Below, piece after piece: positions 25,024 through 37,380 of a DNA stretch of 64,000 nt. This DNA is from Amycolatopsis bartoniae (lineage in GTDB: Bacteria > Actinomycetota > Actinomycetes > Mycobacteriales > Pseudonocardiaceae), in NCBI RefSeq assembly GCF_014191255.1, contig NZ_JACHWH010000007.1:236360-300359 (forward strand), given 5' to 3'. The notes below the pieces were generated by a model, which was not told the DNA's origin, did not search any database, and was given only the letters and a program-made list of their open reading frames with translations. Position numbers and translations under genes: made by a program. How positions within the stretch are numbered: position 1 is the first letter of the stretch; the number at the start of each line of letters is the position of its first letter.

Positions 25024-26607
25024 TCAGCGCGGTGAGAAGGCGTACAGCTTGTTGTTCTGCGCGCAGTCGTAGGTGCCGTCGTCGCAGAGGCCGAACCAGT
25101 AGCCCGAACCCCAGAAGACGGTTCCACCGGTGATCGCGGCGCCGCCGATCACCGCCCCGCCGCTGTGGTAGCGCCAGAGGATCTGCCCGTCACTCGCGTC
25201 GAGCGCGAACATCGTGTCCTGGTCGCCCTTCACCCCGCCGGAGTACACCACGCCGTTGGCGGCGCTGAGGAAACTCACGTCGATCGTGCCGTACGGGTCG
25301 GTGACCTGCCAGAGCTTCTGGCCCGTCGCGGCGTCGAGCGCCGCCCAGGAGCCACCGTCGATCGTGCTCTTCCTGCCGTCCGCGCCGACGATGTCGTAGC
25401 TCTCGTGGTCGTAGTTGCCGACCCCGACGTAGATCCGCCTGCCGTCGGTCGCCGACCCCCACTCCATGCCGCCGAGATCGCTGCCCGGGCCGACCACCGT
25501 GTGCCAGATCTCCTTGCCGGTCGCCGGATCGAGCGCCCAGTAGATGCCGCTCTTCTGCCCGATGCCGAGGATCGAGCGGAACCTGCCGCCGGTGTAGACC
25601 GTGAACAGGTTCGGGGACGAGCCGAAGTCGTAGTCCGGTCCGCAGATGTCGCAGTCGTCGGTGTCCCCGACGTCGGCGGTCAGGGTCTTGAAGGACCAGT
25701 TCACCGCACCGGTCAGCGGGTTCAGCGCCACGACCGCGTCGGTGTAGTTGTCCTCCGGGGCGGCCGCGCAGTCCTGCTGGTTCGGCTGGGTGCACACGCC
25801 GTCGGGCACCGTGTAGTTGTTGCCGGTAGTCACGAACAGGTTCCCGGTGACGTGGTCGATGACGAAGTTGCTGCCCCAGACCGAGTTGCCGGTGTAACCG
25901 TCGGGAGCCAGGTACCTCTTCCAGAGGACCGCGCCGGTCACGGCGTTCAGCGCCACGACGCTCCCCCGGAACGTGACGTCGTCGTAGTCACCGAACTCGG
26001 CGTGACTGGCGACGCCGACGTAGACGGTCGTGCCGTCGACGACCGGCGAAGTGGTGACCATCGCCAGCGGATCGGTGTCGACGACCGTGCTCCACAGCCT
26101 GGCGCCGTTGGTGCGGTCGGCGGCCATGACCCGGGCCCCGGTCAAGGGGCCGGTGGACACGCCGTCGCCGAAGATCAGCTCCGGGCCGTACACGGCCGGG
26201 CTGGTACGGGAGACGTCACCGGTCACACCGCTGTAGTCGGAGATGTTCTTCTGCCAGCGCACCGCGCCGGTGATCGCGTCCAGCGCGTTCAGCTTGCCGC
26301 CGTAGTCGGGGACGAAGACGGTGCCGAGGGAAACCGTCGGGGTGGCCGCGACGTTCCCGCCCAGGGTCGCGACCCAGCGCGGCGCGAGCCGGCCGGCATT
26401 GGCCGGGGAAATCACCGTCTCGGTCGCGTTGTAGCGGGTGTTCGCCTGGTTCTGCCCTGCCATCGTCCACTCCGGAACGACGGGGACACCGGTCGCCGTC
26501 GCGTTCGCCGTGCTGGCGGTGCCGTCGGGAGTCTGGGTGAGCGCCGCCGCCAGGATCGCGACGGTCAGTGCCGTCCACAAGCGACCAGCTCTTCGTGCGC
26601 GGATCAT
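25024..26607 (-). CDS. Secreted PQQ-binding-type beta-propeller protein (polyvinyl-alcohol-dehydrogenase-like)
   Basis: 527 residues with an N-terminal Sec signal (RARRAGRLWTALTVAILAAA, then LTQTPDGTA). The mature part is a quinoprotein-type propeller: SPANAGRLAPRWVATLGG, then repeated GxVxALxxxTGxxxWxx blades such as LNALDAITGAVRWQK, VVALNAVTGAVLWKR and WALDPATGKEIWHTVV. DDCDICGPDYDFGSSPNLF resembles the polyvinyl alcohol dehydrogenase group, yet no CxxCH heme site is present. It would oxidize an alcohol outside the membrane if it binds PQQ; catalytic activity is not certain. A strong hairpin follows, and a SURNod19 gene lies 40 bases upstream on the same strand. Confidence 0.82.
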   Translation of the reverse strand: MIRARRAGRLWTALTVAILAAALTQTPDGTASTANATATGVPVVPEWTMAGQNQANTRYNATETVISPANAGRLAPRWVATLGGNVAATPTVSLGTVFVPDYGGKLNALDAITGAVRWQKNISDYSGVTGDVSRTSPAVYGPELIFGDGVSTGPLTGARVMAADRTNGARLWSTVVDTDPLAMVTTSPVVDGTTVYVGVASHAEFGDYDDVTFRGSVVALNAVTGAVLWKRYLAPDGYTGNSVWGSNFVIDHVTGNLFVTTGNNYTVPDGVCTQPNQQDCAAAPEDNYTDAVVALNPLTGAVNWSFKTLTADVGDTDDCDICGPDYDFGSSPNLFTVYTGGRFRSILGIGQKSGIYWALDPATGKEIWHTVVGPGSDLGGMEWGSATDGRRIYVGVGNYDHESYDIVGADGRKSTIDGGSWAALDAATGQKLWQVTDPYGTIDVSFLSAANGVVYSGGVKGDQDTMFALDASDGQILWRYHSGGAVIGGAAITGGTVFWGSGYWFGLCDDGTYDCAQNNKLYAFSPR

Positions 26608-26647
26608 CCGCGTCCTCCTCAGTGGTGGGTCCGGGACTGTGCGAAGC

Positions 26648-27556
26648 TCAGAGGGCGAGGTAGGCGTGCACGATGCCCATCACGTCGCGCTGGGCCGTCG
26701 GTGAGTCGTAGTAGGAGTTGACGGCGAGCCGGTCGCCCGCGTGGACGATCGCGAGCGGGTCACCGGTGCACACGCCCATTGACATGATCGTGTTCATGCC
26801 GCCCATCTCCGTGTACTCGGCCACCGAGTCGCACACCGTCGCGTCGTTGTCGGTCAGCGCGACGTGCACCCCGCCGTCGTGCTGGTGGCCGTTGGCGAAC
26901 ACCAGCTTCCCGCTGACGGTGGACGTCCAGCCCCAGCTGTGCACGCTCGGCCCCGCCGGAACGGCGTAGTCCGAGGTGAGACATCCGCCCGCGTCCATCC
27001 AGAGCGAGCGGACCGGCGTGGTCGACCCGGCCGGCGCGATCCGGTAGTCGATCGAGACGTAGACGGTCTTCGGTGCCGGGTCGTAGTTCATCAGCTCGGT
27101 GATGATCCCCCACCGGTCGGTGGTGCGCACGGGAACGCCGTAGCCGTCCGGGAGTTCCTTGTCCGTCCGCTCGTTGCCCGACGCCCAGAGCCGGTCGGGG
27201 TCGGCGGGGCAGACCAGGTCGCGGGCGCTGTTGTTGCCGATGACGAAGTGGTGCAGCATCGGGCCGGTGTCCATGTTCGCGGACGTGCCGTCCGCGTAGA
27301 CGAGGTCGGGCTTCTCCCCGACGATGTCGCACGAGTCGCACGGCTTCGCGGCCGAACCGAAGGCCGGCAGGTCACCGGGCCGGCCGAATGCGGCGCCGGG
27401 AATGGTGTACGGGCCGTACTTCACGGTCACGGTCTGCGCTGCGACGGCGGCGGCCTGGCCGGTGGACGCGGAGGCCGCGACGGCACTGCCCGAGGCGAAG
27501 AAGGGCAACACGAGCGCCGCGACGACCGAGACCACGAGGAGGAGTGCTCGGCGCAT
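26648..27556 (-). CDS. Secreted SURNod19-like protein
   Basis: 302 residues from ATG 27556; a GTG at 27568 lies too close to the GGAAGAGG ribosome-binding site. The signal peptide is RRALLLVVSVVAALVLPFFA. The mature part contains PMLHHFVIGNNSARDLVCPA, LWASGNERTDKELPDGYGV, WGIITELMNYDPAPKTVYVS and FANGHQHDGGVHVAL, the pattern of the stress-upregulated Nod19 family, whose paired His motifs resemble type II copper sites of PHM-like monooxygenases. Metal binding is inference. It is probably co-transcribed with the PQQ-type propeller gene downstream, and divergent from the GAF-LytTR regulator. Confidence 0.65.
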   Translation of the reverse strand: MRRALLLVVSVVAALVLPFFASGSAVAASASTGQAAAVAAQTVTVKYGPYTIPGAAFGRPGDLPAFGSAAKPCDSCDIVGEKPDLVYADGTSANMDTGPMLHHFVIGNNSARDLVCPADPDRLWASGNERTDKELPDGYGVPVRTTDRWGIITELMNYDPAPKTVYVSIDYRIAPAGSTTPVRSLWMDAGGCLTSDYAVPAGPSVHSWGWTSTVSGKLVFANGHQHDGGVHVALTDNDATVCDSVAEYTEMGGMNTIMSMGVCTGDPLAIVHAGDRLAVNSYYDSPTAQRDVMGIVHAYLAL

Positions 27557-27958
27557 CTGATCGATCACCTCTTCCGGGAGGTCGAGATCCGCCTTCCTGG
27601 CGGGATCGCGTCTTCGAAGCTAGGGCGACTCCCCGGGTCGCAGCATCGGCGGTTCCGCCGGTCGCGGTGGAACCACTCCTCCGGGGACCGAGGGCGGCGG
27701 GCCGATGAAGATCCTTTACGCCGCAACGGGTTTCCTGCTGACTCGCCGCGGGCGGCGGCCCCGATGCCGAGGGCTGAAAGCGCTTACTACCCGCGGCCGA
27801 TTGCCCGCCGGTACCGGGAGCCTCTAGATTCGGAGATCCGGGGTCGCCCGCCGGCCGGGCAGTGAGCGCTCGTGCGGCGGCTCCGTCCGGTCGACCAGCG
27901 GTCGCCGTGGCGGCACGGACTTCGCCCGCCCGGTGACATACCAAAGGCGGTCTCGCGC
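27557..27958. promoter_or_regulatory. Divergent promoter region between SURNod19 and GAF-LytTR genes
   Basis: About 400 bases with no convincing gene, lying between a minus-strand secreted-oxidase pair and the plus-strand regulator-katG operon. The regulator might bind here. No pair of LytTR-type 9-base direct repeats could be seen with confidence. Confidence 0.4.
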
Positions 27959-31544
<3,586 letters not shown>

Positions 31545-31639
31545 CCCGCGGCGCACGAACGGCGGCACGCGCCACCACGCGCCGGGCGGCCCTAAACTCC
31601 CACGCCACTGGGAAAACCTTCGACGAGGAAGTGAAGTCG

Positions 31640-32104
31640 ATGACGACCACCTCGCGGGACCGGGCCGACCTGCTGCGCGAATTCGGGCTGGGCGAACAGA
31701 ACAAGGCGGCGATCGGCCGGCTGCTGGGCACCGGCAACATCGGCGAGGCCACGGAGCTGCCCGACGGCCGGATGACGGCGACGATCCGCATCCAGCCCGA
31801 CGAAATAGCCTGGGACCCCGCGATCCTCGTGGTGCCGCACGGCGGTGATCTCGAACTGGAGATCATCAACGACGACCAGAACACGCACTGCGCGCTGCTG
31901 CCCAGCAACGGCGATCGCAAGTTCCTGTGGCTGGTCAACCATGCCAAGGGCAGAGCGGCACTGAACCTCGACGGCCCCGGCTGCTACTGGTACAGCTCCC
32001 CCACCGGCAACGACGAGGGCCGCGGGATGACGGGCGCCATCGTCGTGCTGGGGGACGTACCACCGGAAGCCCGCCTGGACCGTCCCGACCAGCCACGGCC
32101 GTAG
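31640..32104 (+). CDS. Small PQQ-dehydrogenase-associated protein (MSMEG_3727 family)
   Basis: 154 residues from ATG 31640; GAGGAAG at 31625-31631 is the likely ribosome-binding site. The second half is cupredoxin-like: IAWDPAILVVPHGGDLELEI, NDDQNTHCALLPSNG and LDGPGCYWYSSPTGNDEGRG, with His and Cys residues placed as in a type I copper site. Proteins of this group sit next to PQQ dehydrogenases in actinobacteria, and this one is 13 bases before such a gene. A role as electron acceptor or assembly partner is plausible. No signal peptide is visible. Confidence 0.72.
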   Translation: MTTTSRDRADLLREFGLGEQNKAAIGRLLGTGNIGEATELPDGRMTATIRIQPDEIAWDPAILVVPHGGDLELEIINDDQNTHCALLPSNGDRKFLWLVNHAKGRAALNLDGPGCYWYSSPTGNDEGRGMTGAIVVLGDVPPEARLDRPDQPRP

Positions 32105-32117
32105 GACAGGAGCAGCC

Positions 32118-33803
32118 ATGACCGTCGAATACCTCGATGCCGGCGACGCCATCGACCAGGGCACGCTGAGCGGCAAGAACGGGACCGCGCCCGCGGTGGC
32201 CGCCGGGGTCACCTACGAACGGATCCTCGACGCCCGGTCGGAGCCGCAGAACTGGCTCACCTACTACGGCACCTACGACGGGCAGCGCTACAGCCCGCTG
32301 GACCAGATCAACACCGGGAACGTCCACCGGATCGGGCCCGCGTGGATGTTCCAGGCCGGTGCCAGCGGCATGATCGCCGGCGCGTCGACGTACGCGTTCG
32401 AGGCCACCCCGATCGTCGTGGACGGGGTGATGTACCTGTCCGGCTGGGACGGCTGGCTCTGGGCGCTCGACGCGAAGACGGGTCAGGAGCTGTGGCGGTA
32501 CAAGCACGCGGTCCCCTACGACGTGTCGCTGTGCTGTGGCAACGTGAACCGCGGGGTCGCCGTGGCCAGGGGGAAGGTCTTCATGGTCACCGCGAACGCG
32601 CACCTGCTCGCGCTCGACGCCACCACCGGCAAGCGGGTGTGGGACAGGACCTACGGCGACGTGCGGGCGGGCGAGAGCGCCACCCTCGCGCCACTGGTGG
32701 TCAAGAACCTGGTCATCGTGGGCAGTTCCGGCGGGGAATTCGGGGTGCGCGGCCATCTGGACGCCTTCGACCTGGACTCCGGGGAGCACGCGTGGCGCTG
32801 CTACACCGTGCCCAAGCCCGGTGAGCCCGGCTCGGAAACCTGGCCCGCGGACGGCGAAGCGTGGGCCCGCGGTGGCGCGAACCCCTGGCTCACCGGAACT
32901 TTCGACCCGGAGACCAACCTGCTCTACGTGGGCACCGGGAACCCGGCGCCCGACTTCGACGGCGGCGTCCGCGAGGGCGACAACCTCTTCACCGACAGCA
33001 TCGTCGCGGTGGACGTCGACGCGGGCCGGATCCGCTGGCAACACCAGTGCACGCCGCACGACGTGTGGGACTACGACAGCATCTCCGAGTGCATCCTGTT
33101 CGAGTCGGACGGGCGCAGGCTGCTCGCGCACTTCGACAAGAACGGCTACTTCTTCGTGCTGGACCGCACGAACGGCGAGCTGGTCCAGGTCACGCCCTTC
33201 GTGGACCGGATCGACTGGGGCGCGATCACCCGCGACGGGAAGGTGACGCCCCGGAAGTACCCCGACAAGGAAGGCGAACCGGTCCACTTCTACCCCGGGC
33301 CGGCCGGCGCCAAGGAGTGGACGCACGCCGCGTACAGCCCGCGGACCGGGCTGTTCTACGTGCCGGTGCAGGACGTCGGCGCCACGGCCACCCGGCGGCG
33401 CCGGGAGTTCAAGGAGAGCATTCCGTACTGGGGCGCGGGTGTTCAGGTGGACGCCCACGACATGACCGGATCCGTGAGCGCGTTCGACGTCAACGGCGAG
33501 GAGAAGTGGCGCTGGCGCAACGAAGTGCCGATGTGCGCGTCGGTGCTGGCCACGGGCGGGGACCTGGTGTTCGCCGGGGAGCCGACCGGGGAGTTCAATG
33601 CGCTCGACGCCCGCACCGGGGAACAGCTGTGGCAGTTCCAGTGCGGCAGCGGGCACCACAGCAGCCCCGTCGCGTACTCGGTGGACGGCAGGCAGTTCGT
33701 CGCCGTCCCGGTCGGCTGGGGCGGCTGGATCGAGGGCTTCCTCCCCGGCATGCTCGGCGCGGGCCACGGCAGCGCGCTGATCGTCTTCGCCCTTCCCGGC
33801 TAG
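32118..33803 (+). CDS. PQQ-dependent alcohol dehydrogenase, putative lanthanide type
   Basis: 561 residues from ATG 32118 behind GGAGC. It is an eight-bladed quinoprotein propeller with W-motif repeats such as LWALDAKTGQELWRYKH. The vicinal cysteine pair is in VSLCCGNVNRG (Cys139-Cys140). Metal/PQQ ligands by alignment memory: Glu207 (SSGGEFGVRG), Asn275 (VGTGNPAPDF) and catalytic Asp318 in TPHDVWDYDS. Asp320 two residues on gives Asp-X-Asp, the signature of lanthanide-dependent enzymes; calcium enzymes have Ala or Ser there. There is no Sec or Tat signal at the N-terminus, odd for a PQQ dehydrogenase. No cytochrome domain is fused. Confidence 0.88.
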   Translation: MTVEYLDAGDAIDQGTLSGKNGTAPAVAAGVTYERILDARSEPQNWLTYYGTYDGQRYSPLDQINTGNVHRIGPAWMFQAGASGMIAGASTYAFEATPIVVDGVMYLSGWDGWLWALDAKTGQELWRYKHAVPYDVSLCCGNVNRGVAVARGKVFMVTANAHLLALDATTGKRVWDRTYGDVRAGESATLAPLVVKNLVIVGSSGGEFGVRGHLDAFDLDSGEHAWRCYTVPKPGEPGSETWPADGEAWARGGANPWLTGTFDPETNLLYVGTGNPAPDFDGGVREGDNLFTDSIVAVDVDAGRIRWQHQCTPHDVWDYDSISECILFESDGRRLLAHFDKNGYFFVLDRTNGELVQVTPFVDRIDWGAITRDGKVTPRKYPDKEGEPVHFYPGPAGAKEWTHAAYSPRTGLFYVPVQDVGATATRRRREFKESIPYWGAGVQVDAHDMTGSVSAFDVNGEEKWRWRNEVPMCASVLATGGDLVFAGEPTGEFNALDARTGEQLWQFQCGSGHHSSPVAYSVDGRQFVAVPVGWGGWIEGFLPGMLGAGHGSALIVFALPG

Positions 33804-33817
33804 CGGGGAGTCTCCAG

Positions 33818-33846
33818 GGGCGCCGGGCTTTTCGGGCCCGGCGCCC
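33818..33846. terminator. Bidirectional terminator between PQQ dehydrogenase and mntP-like gene
   Basis: A perfect 11-base stem (GGGCGCCGGGC at 33818-33828, GCCCGGCGCCC at 33836-33846) with a 7-base loop is followed by GTTTTCC on the plus strand. It lies between two convergent operons, 14 bases past each stop, and can serve both. Confidence 0.82.
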
Positions 33847-33859
33847 GTTTTCCGTGCCG

Positions 33860-34399
33860 TCAGCCGAAAACCAGCGGCAGGACGACGGCCGCGCCGAGGA
33901 GGGACAAGCCGCTGAACAGGTCCGGCCGGATGCGGATCGCGCGGGCGGCCACCCGGCCCAGGCACAGCCCGGCGAAGGACATGACCACCGTGACGACCCC
34001 GAAGGTCACCGCGGGGACCACGATCGGCACACCGACCAGCCCCAGACCGGTGCCGGCGATGAGGTTGTCCACGCTGAGCGACAGCGGCATGCCGAACAGC
34101 GTCACCCACGGGTGGTCCACCTCCTCCGGCTCGGGTTTGCGCAGCGCACCCGCCAGGAGGTACACCCCGTACGCCCCCATCGCGGCGAAGCCCACGTACT
34201 CCGCGACCGGATCGACGACCTCCCCGGCGTAGTTCCCCACGAGCCCGCCGAGCAGCGGCGCCAGCGCGTCCCACAGCCCGAACGTGAGCGCGATCTGCAC
34301 GGCGCGGCGCCGGCCGAACGGGATGGTCCCGATCGCGACCGACGACCGGAAGTTGTCGAGGCTCAGCCCGAACGCCAGTGCGAGAATTCCGAAGTCCAC
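33860..34399 (-). CDS. MntP-like manganese/metal efflux membrane protein
   Basis: 179 residues from GTG 34399, with GAAGGAG upstream. Six membrane helices are predicted by eye in two homologous halves, each with the family motif around a conserved Asp: LAFGLSLDNFRSSVAIG and MPLSLSVDNLIAGTGLG. This is the DUF204/MntP fold, an Mn(II) exporter in characterised bacteria. It is the last gene of the pqq operon, 14 bases after pqqE, an unusual position. It might move another divalent or trivalent ion used by PQQ enzymes; that is speculation. Confidence 0.82.
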   Translation of the reverse strand: MDFGILALAFGLSLDNFRSSVAIGTIPFGRRRAVQIALTFGLWDALAPLLGGLVGNYAGEVVDPVAEYVGFAAMGAYGVYLLAGALRKPEPEEVDHPWVTLFGMPLSLSVDNLIAGTGLGLVGVPIVVPAVTFGVVTVVMSFAGLCLGRVAARAIRIRPDLFSGLSLLGAAVVLPLVFG

Positions 34400-34413
34400 T
34401 GTGGACTCCTTCG

Positions 34414-35481
34414 TCAACGGTGGGGCCGGACGGCGAGAGGCTCGGCGGCGCCCCGTTTCCCGGCCTCCGCCACCGCTTCGGTGATGAGCCGGTGGTCCGG
34501 GGAGAGGTGGCAGACCGGGTCCGCGCGGGCGGCGTCCCCGGTGAGCTGGAACGCCTGGCACCGGCAGCCGCCGAAGTCGATCTCGCGGCGCTCGCAGCCG
34601 CGGCAGGGGTCCGGCATCCAGCTCGTGCCCCGGAAGCGCTGGAACACCGGCGACTCCGCCCAGATCGCCGCCAGCGCCGCCTCGTGCACGCTCGCCCGGG
34701 GCAACCCGAGCGTGTGCGCGGCGAGGCACGGCAGCACGTCGCCGCCGGGCGTCACGATGAGCTGCCGCGCGCCCCAGCCTCCCATGCAGGGCTTGGGATA
34801 CCTGCTGTAGTAGTCGGGCAGGACGTAGCGGATGTCCAGGCCCGCGCCGGCCCTGGCCGCGCGCAGTTCCTCCTCGGCGTGGTCCAGTTGCGCCCTGCTC
34901 GGCAGGAGCGCGGCGCGGTTGCGCCACGCCCAGCCGTAGTACTGGGTGTTGGCCAGTTCGAGGCGATCGGCTGCCAGCTCCTGCGCGCAGGCCACGATTT
35001 CGGGGATACGGCCGATGTTCCCCCGGTGCAGGACGACGTTGAGCGTGAGCGGCCAGCCCAGTTCCTTCACCACCCGGGCCGCCTCGATCTTCCGCGCGAA
35101 CGACGCCGTTCCGGCGATCCGGTCGGACAGCGCGGGCTCGTCGGCCTGGAGGCTGATCTGCACGTGGTCCAGACCAGCGGCGTGCAGCTGTTCCGCACGC
35201 GGGCGGGACAGTCCCACCGCGCTGGTCACCAGGTTCGTGTAGAGGCCGAGGTCGTGCGCGCTCGCCACCAGGTCCGCGAGGTCGCGGCGGAGCAGGGGTT
35301 CCCCGCCGGAGAAGTGGCACTGGAGGACGCCCAGCCCGGCGGCTTCGGCGAGCACTCGCTGCCACTGCCCGGTACTCAGCTCGTCGCGGTAGCGGGACAA
35401 CTCGACCGGGTTGGAGCAGTACGCGCAGGCCAGCGGGCAACGGTAGGTGAGTTCGGCCACCAGTCCGAACGGCTCAGCCAT
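34414..35481 (-). CDS. pqqE: PQQ biosynthesis radical SAM enzyme PqqE
   Basis: 355 residues from ATG 35481, overlapping the pqqD stop by 8 bases. The radical-SAM iron-sulfur motif is in ELTYRCPLACAYCSNPVELS (CxxxCxxC), followed by HFSGGEPLLRRDLADLV. The C-terminal SPASM region holds auxiliary-cluster cysteines in YPKPCMGGWGARQLIVTPGG, LPCLAAH and PCRGCERREIDFGGCRC. PqqE joins the Glu and Tyr side chains of PqqA, with PqqD as peptide chaperone. Complete and apparently functional. Confidence 0.96.
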   Translation of the reverse strand: MAEPFGLVAELTYRCPLACAYCSNPVELSRYRDELSTGQWQRVLAEAAGLGVLQCHFSGGEPLLRRDLADLVASAHDLGLYTNLVTSAVGLSRPRAEQLHAAGLDHVQISLQADEPALSDRIAGTASFARKIEAARVVKELGWPLTLNVVLHRGNIGRIPEIVACAQELAADRLELANTQYYGWAWRNRAALLPSRAQLDHAEEELRAARAGAGLDIRYVLPDYYSRYPKPCMGGWGARQLIVTPGGDVLPCLAAHTLGLPRASVHEAALAAIWAESPVFQRFRGTSWMPDPCRGCERREIDFGGCRCQAFQLTGDAARADPVCHLSPDHRLITEAVAEAGKRGAAEPLAVRPHR

Positions 35482-35770
35482 CGGCGAGCTCCACCCAGCG
35501 CCGGGCGGCCAGGCCCGTGAGGAACCGCGACACCTCGGCCTCGGCGACGTCCCCGTAGCGCTCCCGCAGCGCGGCCAGGATCCCGGCCGCGCTGCGGGCA
35601 CCGTCGCACAGGGCGAGGACGTCGGCGCCCGTTCCGTTCAGGACCACGACGGTCTCCGGCCCCAGCAGCACGTGCCGGTCCCGCGTGGGGTCGAACCGCA
35701 GGCGCACGTGCCGCGCCAGCCTGGGCCTGGCGGCCGGGTCGAGGGTGGTGATCGGCGTTCCCATCGTCAT
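35474..35770 (-). CDS. pqqD: PQQ biosynthesis peptide chaperone PqqD
   Basis: 98 residues. Start ATG 35770 overlaps the pqqC stop (ATGA); ATG 35764 would be two residues shorter. [40 protein letters not shown] and [20 protein letters not shown] follow the winged-helix RRE fold that binds the PqqA peptide and delivers it to PqqE. In operon with pqqC and pqqE, both overlapping. Confidence 0.94.
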   Translation of the reverse strand: MTMGTPITTLDPAARPRLARHVRLRFDPTRDRHVLLGPETVVVLNGTGADVLALCDGARSAAGILAALRERYGDVAEAEVSRFLTGLAARRWVELADG

Positions 35771-36459
35771 TCCCCGTAGGCGCGGTCGATCGCGTCCAGC
35801 ATGGCCCACAGCACGTCGCACTTGAACGACAGCGCCGCGACCGCCCGTTCCCGTTCCCCGGCTGACCGGCAGTGCTCGGTGACCACCGTCAGTGCGTGCT
35901 CGCTGTCGCGAGGCGCCTGCCGCAGCCGGGCGCGGAAGTACGCCAGTCCCGCGCCGTCGATCCAGGTGTAGTGGCGCTCGAACGCGGCGAGCCGCTGCGC
36001 CATCAGGTCCGGTGCGAAGAGCTCGGTCAGCGAGGACGCCACCGCTTCGGTCCACGGCCGGGTGCGCGCGAACGTCACGTAGGCGTCGACCGCGAACCGC
36101 ACGCCGGGCACCACGTGCCTGCCGTCCTCCACCTCCTCGCGCGTCAGCCCGACGGCCTCTCCCAGGCGCAGCCACGCCTCGATGCCGCCCTCGCCCTCGG
36201 CCGTCCCGTCGTGGTCGGTGATGCGCCGCAGCCACTGGCGCCGCACCGCGCGCTCGGGGCAGTTCGCCAGTATCGCGGCGTCCTTGCGGGGGATGTTCTG
36301 CTGGTAGTAGAAGCGGTTCGCCACCCAGCCCCGGATCTGGTGCGGGCCGAGGCGGCCGGCGTTCATCGCGACGTGGAAGGGGTGCTGGTCGTGGTACCGC
36401 CGCGCGTGGGAGCGCAGCGCCTCGACGAAGCCGTCGGTCCCGGTCACCACAGCCGTCAT
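35767..36459 (-). CDS. pqqC: Pyrroloquinoline-quinone synthase PqqC
   Basis: 230 residues. The all-helical PqqC fold is shown by [40 protein letters not shown] and RVLITDHDG-like [20 protein letters not shown]; these hold the His, Tyr and Arg residues that line the site. The enzyme performs the last ring closure and eight-electron oxidation to PQQ with O2. Starts 12 bases after the pqqB stop. Confidence 0.96.
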   Translation of the reverse strand: MTAVVTGTDGFVEALRSHARRYHDQHPFHVAMNAGRLGPHQIRGWVANRFYYQQNIPRKDAAILANCPERAVRRQWLRRITDHDGTAEGEGGIEAWLRLGEAVGLTREEVEDGRHVVPGVRFAVDAYVTFARTRPWTEAVASSLTELFAPDLMAQRLAAFERHYTWIDGAGLAYFRARLRQAPRDSEHALTVVTEHCRSAGERERAVAALSFKCDVLWAMLDAIDRAYGE

Positions 36460-36471
36460 CGTTTCCGCTCC

Positions 36472-37365
36472 CTAGATCTCGATTTCGAGCCCGTCCTCCG
36501 CGACCTGGACCCCGGACTTCCCGGCCAGCAGCCGTTCCGGTGAGTCGTCCAGCAGGATGGGGTTGGTGTTGTTGACGTGCACGTAGAACTTCCGCTCGGC
36601 GGGGATCGACGCGAGCTGCCGGAGACTGCCGTCCGGGCCGTCGATCGGCACGTGCCCCATCGCCCGCGCGGTCTTCCCGGCCAGGCCGAGCGCGATCATT
36701 TCGTCGTCGCTCCAGCACGTCCCGTCGACGAGCAGGCACGAGCAGCCCGCCAGCCGGGCGAGCACTTCCGGAGTGAGCCGCTGCACGCCCGGCGCGTAGA
36801 CAGCGCTGCGGCCGGTGCGCTGGTCGGTCAGGCGGTAGCCCACCACCGTGCCCGTGCCGCCTCCGGTGCCGAAGCGCGAGGCTTTGGTCGTGGGCACGTC
36901 GAACGCCCGGTAGGACAGTCCGTCGCCCAGTGCCTCCTCGGCGTCCACGACGACGGGCCGCCACTCGACCGCGCAGTACCGTTCGAGCGTCCGCAGGATC
37001 CCCGAACCCGCGTACAGCGCCCGTCGTGTCGCTTCCGTGGCGTGCAGGCGGATACCGCGTCCTTCCCGCAGCAGCAACAGCCCGAGCGTGTGGTCCAGCT
37101 CCGCGTCGGTGAGCAGCACCGCTTCGATCGGGCTTTCCCGGCCCTGTCGCGGGTGCAGCGCCGGGAACGCCTCGATCTGGTGACGGATGTCGGGTGACGC
37201 GTTGAGCACGAACCACCGGCGGCGGTCGGCGCTGACGGCGACCGAGGACTGCGTCCGGGCCCGGCAGGGCCGGGAGCCGTCGCGGGCGGCGCGGCAGCGG
37301 GGACAGTCGCAGTTCCACTGCGGGAAGCCGCCGCCCGCGGCGGAACCCAGCACCCGCAACCACAT
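36472..37365 (-). CDS. pqqB: PQQ biosynthesis metallo-hydrolase PqqB
   Basis: 297 residues, full length. MWLRVLGSAAGGGFPQWNCD is the diagnostic PqqB N-terminus, with the zinc-site cysteines in NCDCPRCRAARDG. VLLTDAELDHTLGLLLLREG is the altered metal motif of this MBL-fold family, and LVDGTCWSDDEMIALGLAGK the later one. PqqB is an iron-dependent hydroxylase of the cross-linked dipeptide in current models. It follows pqqA after 15 bases. Confidence 0.96.
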   Translation of the reverse strand: MWLRVLGSAAGGGFPQWNCDCPRCRAARDGSRPCRARTQSSVAVSADRRRWFVLNASPDIRHQIEAFPALHPRQGRESPIEAVLLTDAELDHTLGLLLLREGRGIRLHATEATRRALYAGSGILRTLERYCAVEWRPVVVDAEEALGDGLSYRAFDVPTTKASRFGTGGGTGTVVGYRLTDQRTGRSAVYAPGVQRLTPEVLARLAGCSCLLVDGTCWSDDEMIALGLAGKTARAMGHVPIDGPDGSLRQLASIPAERKFYVHVNNTNPILLDDSPERLLAGKSGVQVAEDGLEIEI

Positions 37366-37380
37366 CTCGCGGGCTCCCGG

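Noticed and set aside
31545..31639. Possible extra regulatory RNA between katG and the PQQ-associated gene
   Set aside because: Only 95 bases, no stable hairpin or conserved motif; treated as ordinary intergenic sequence.
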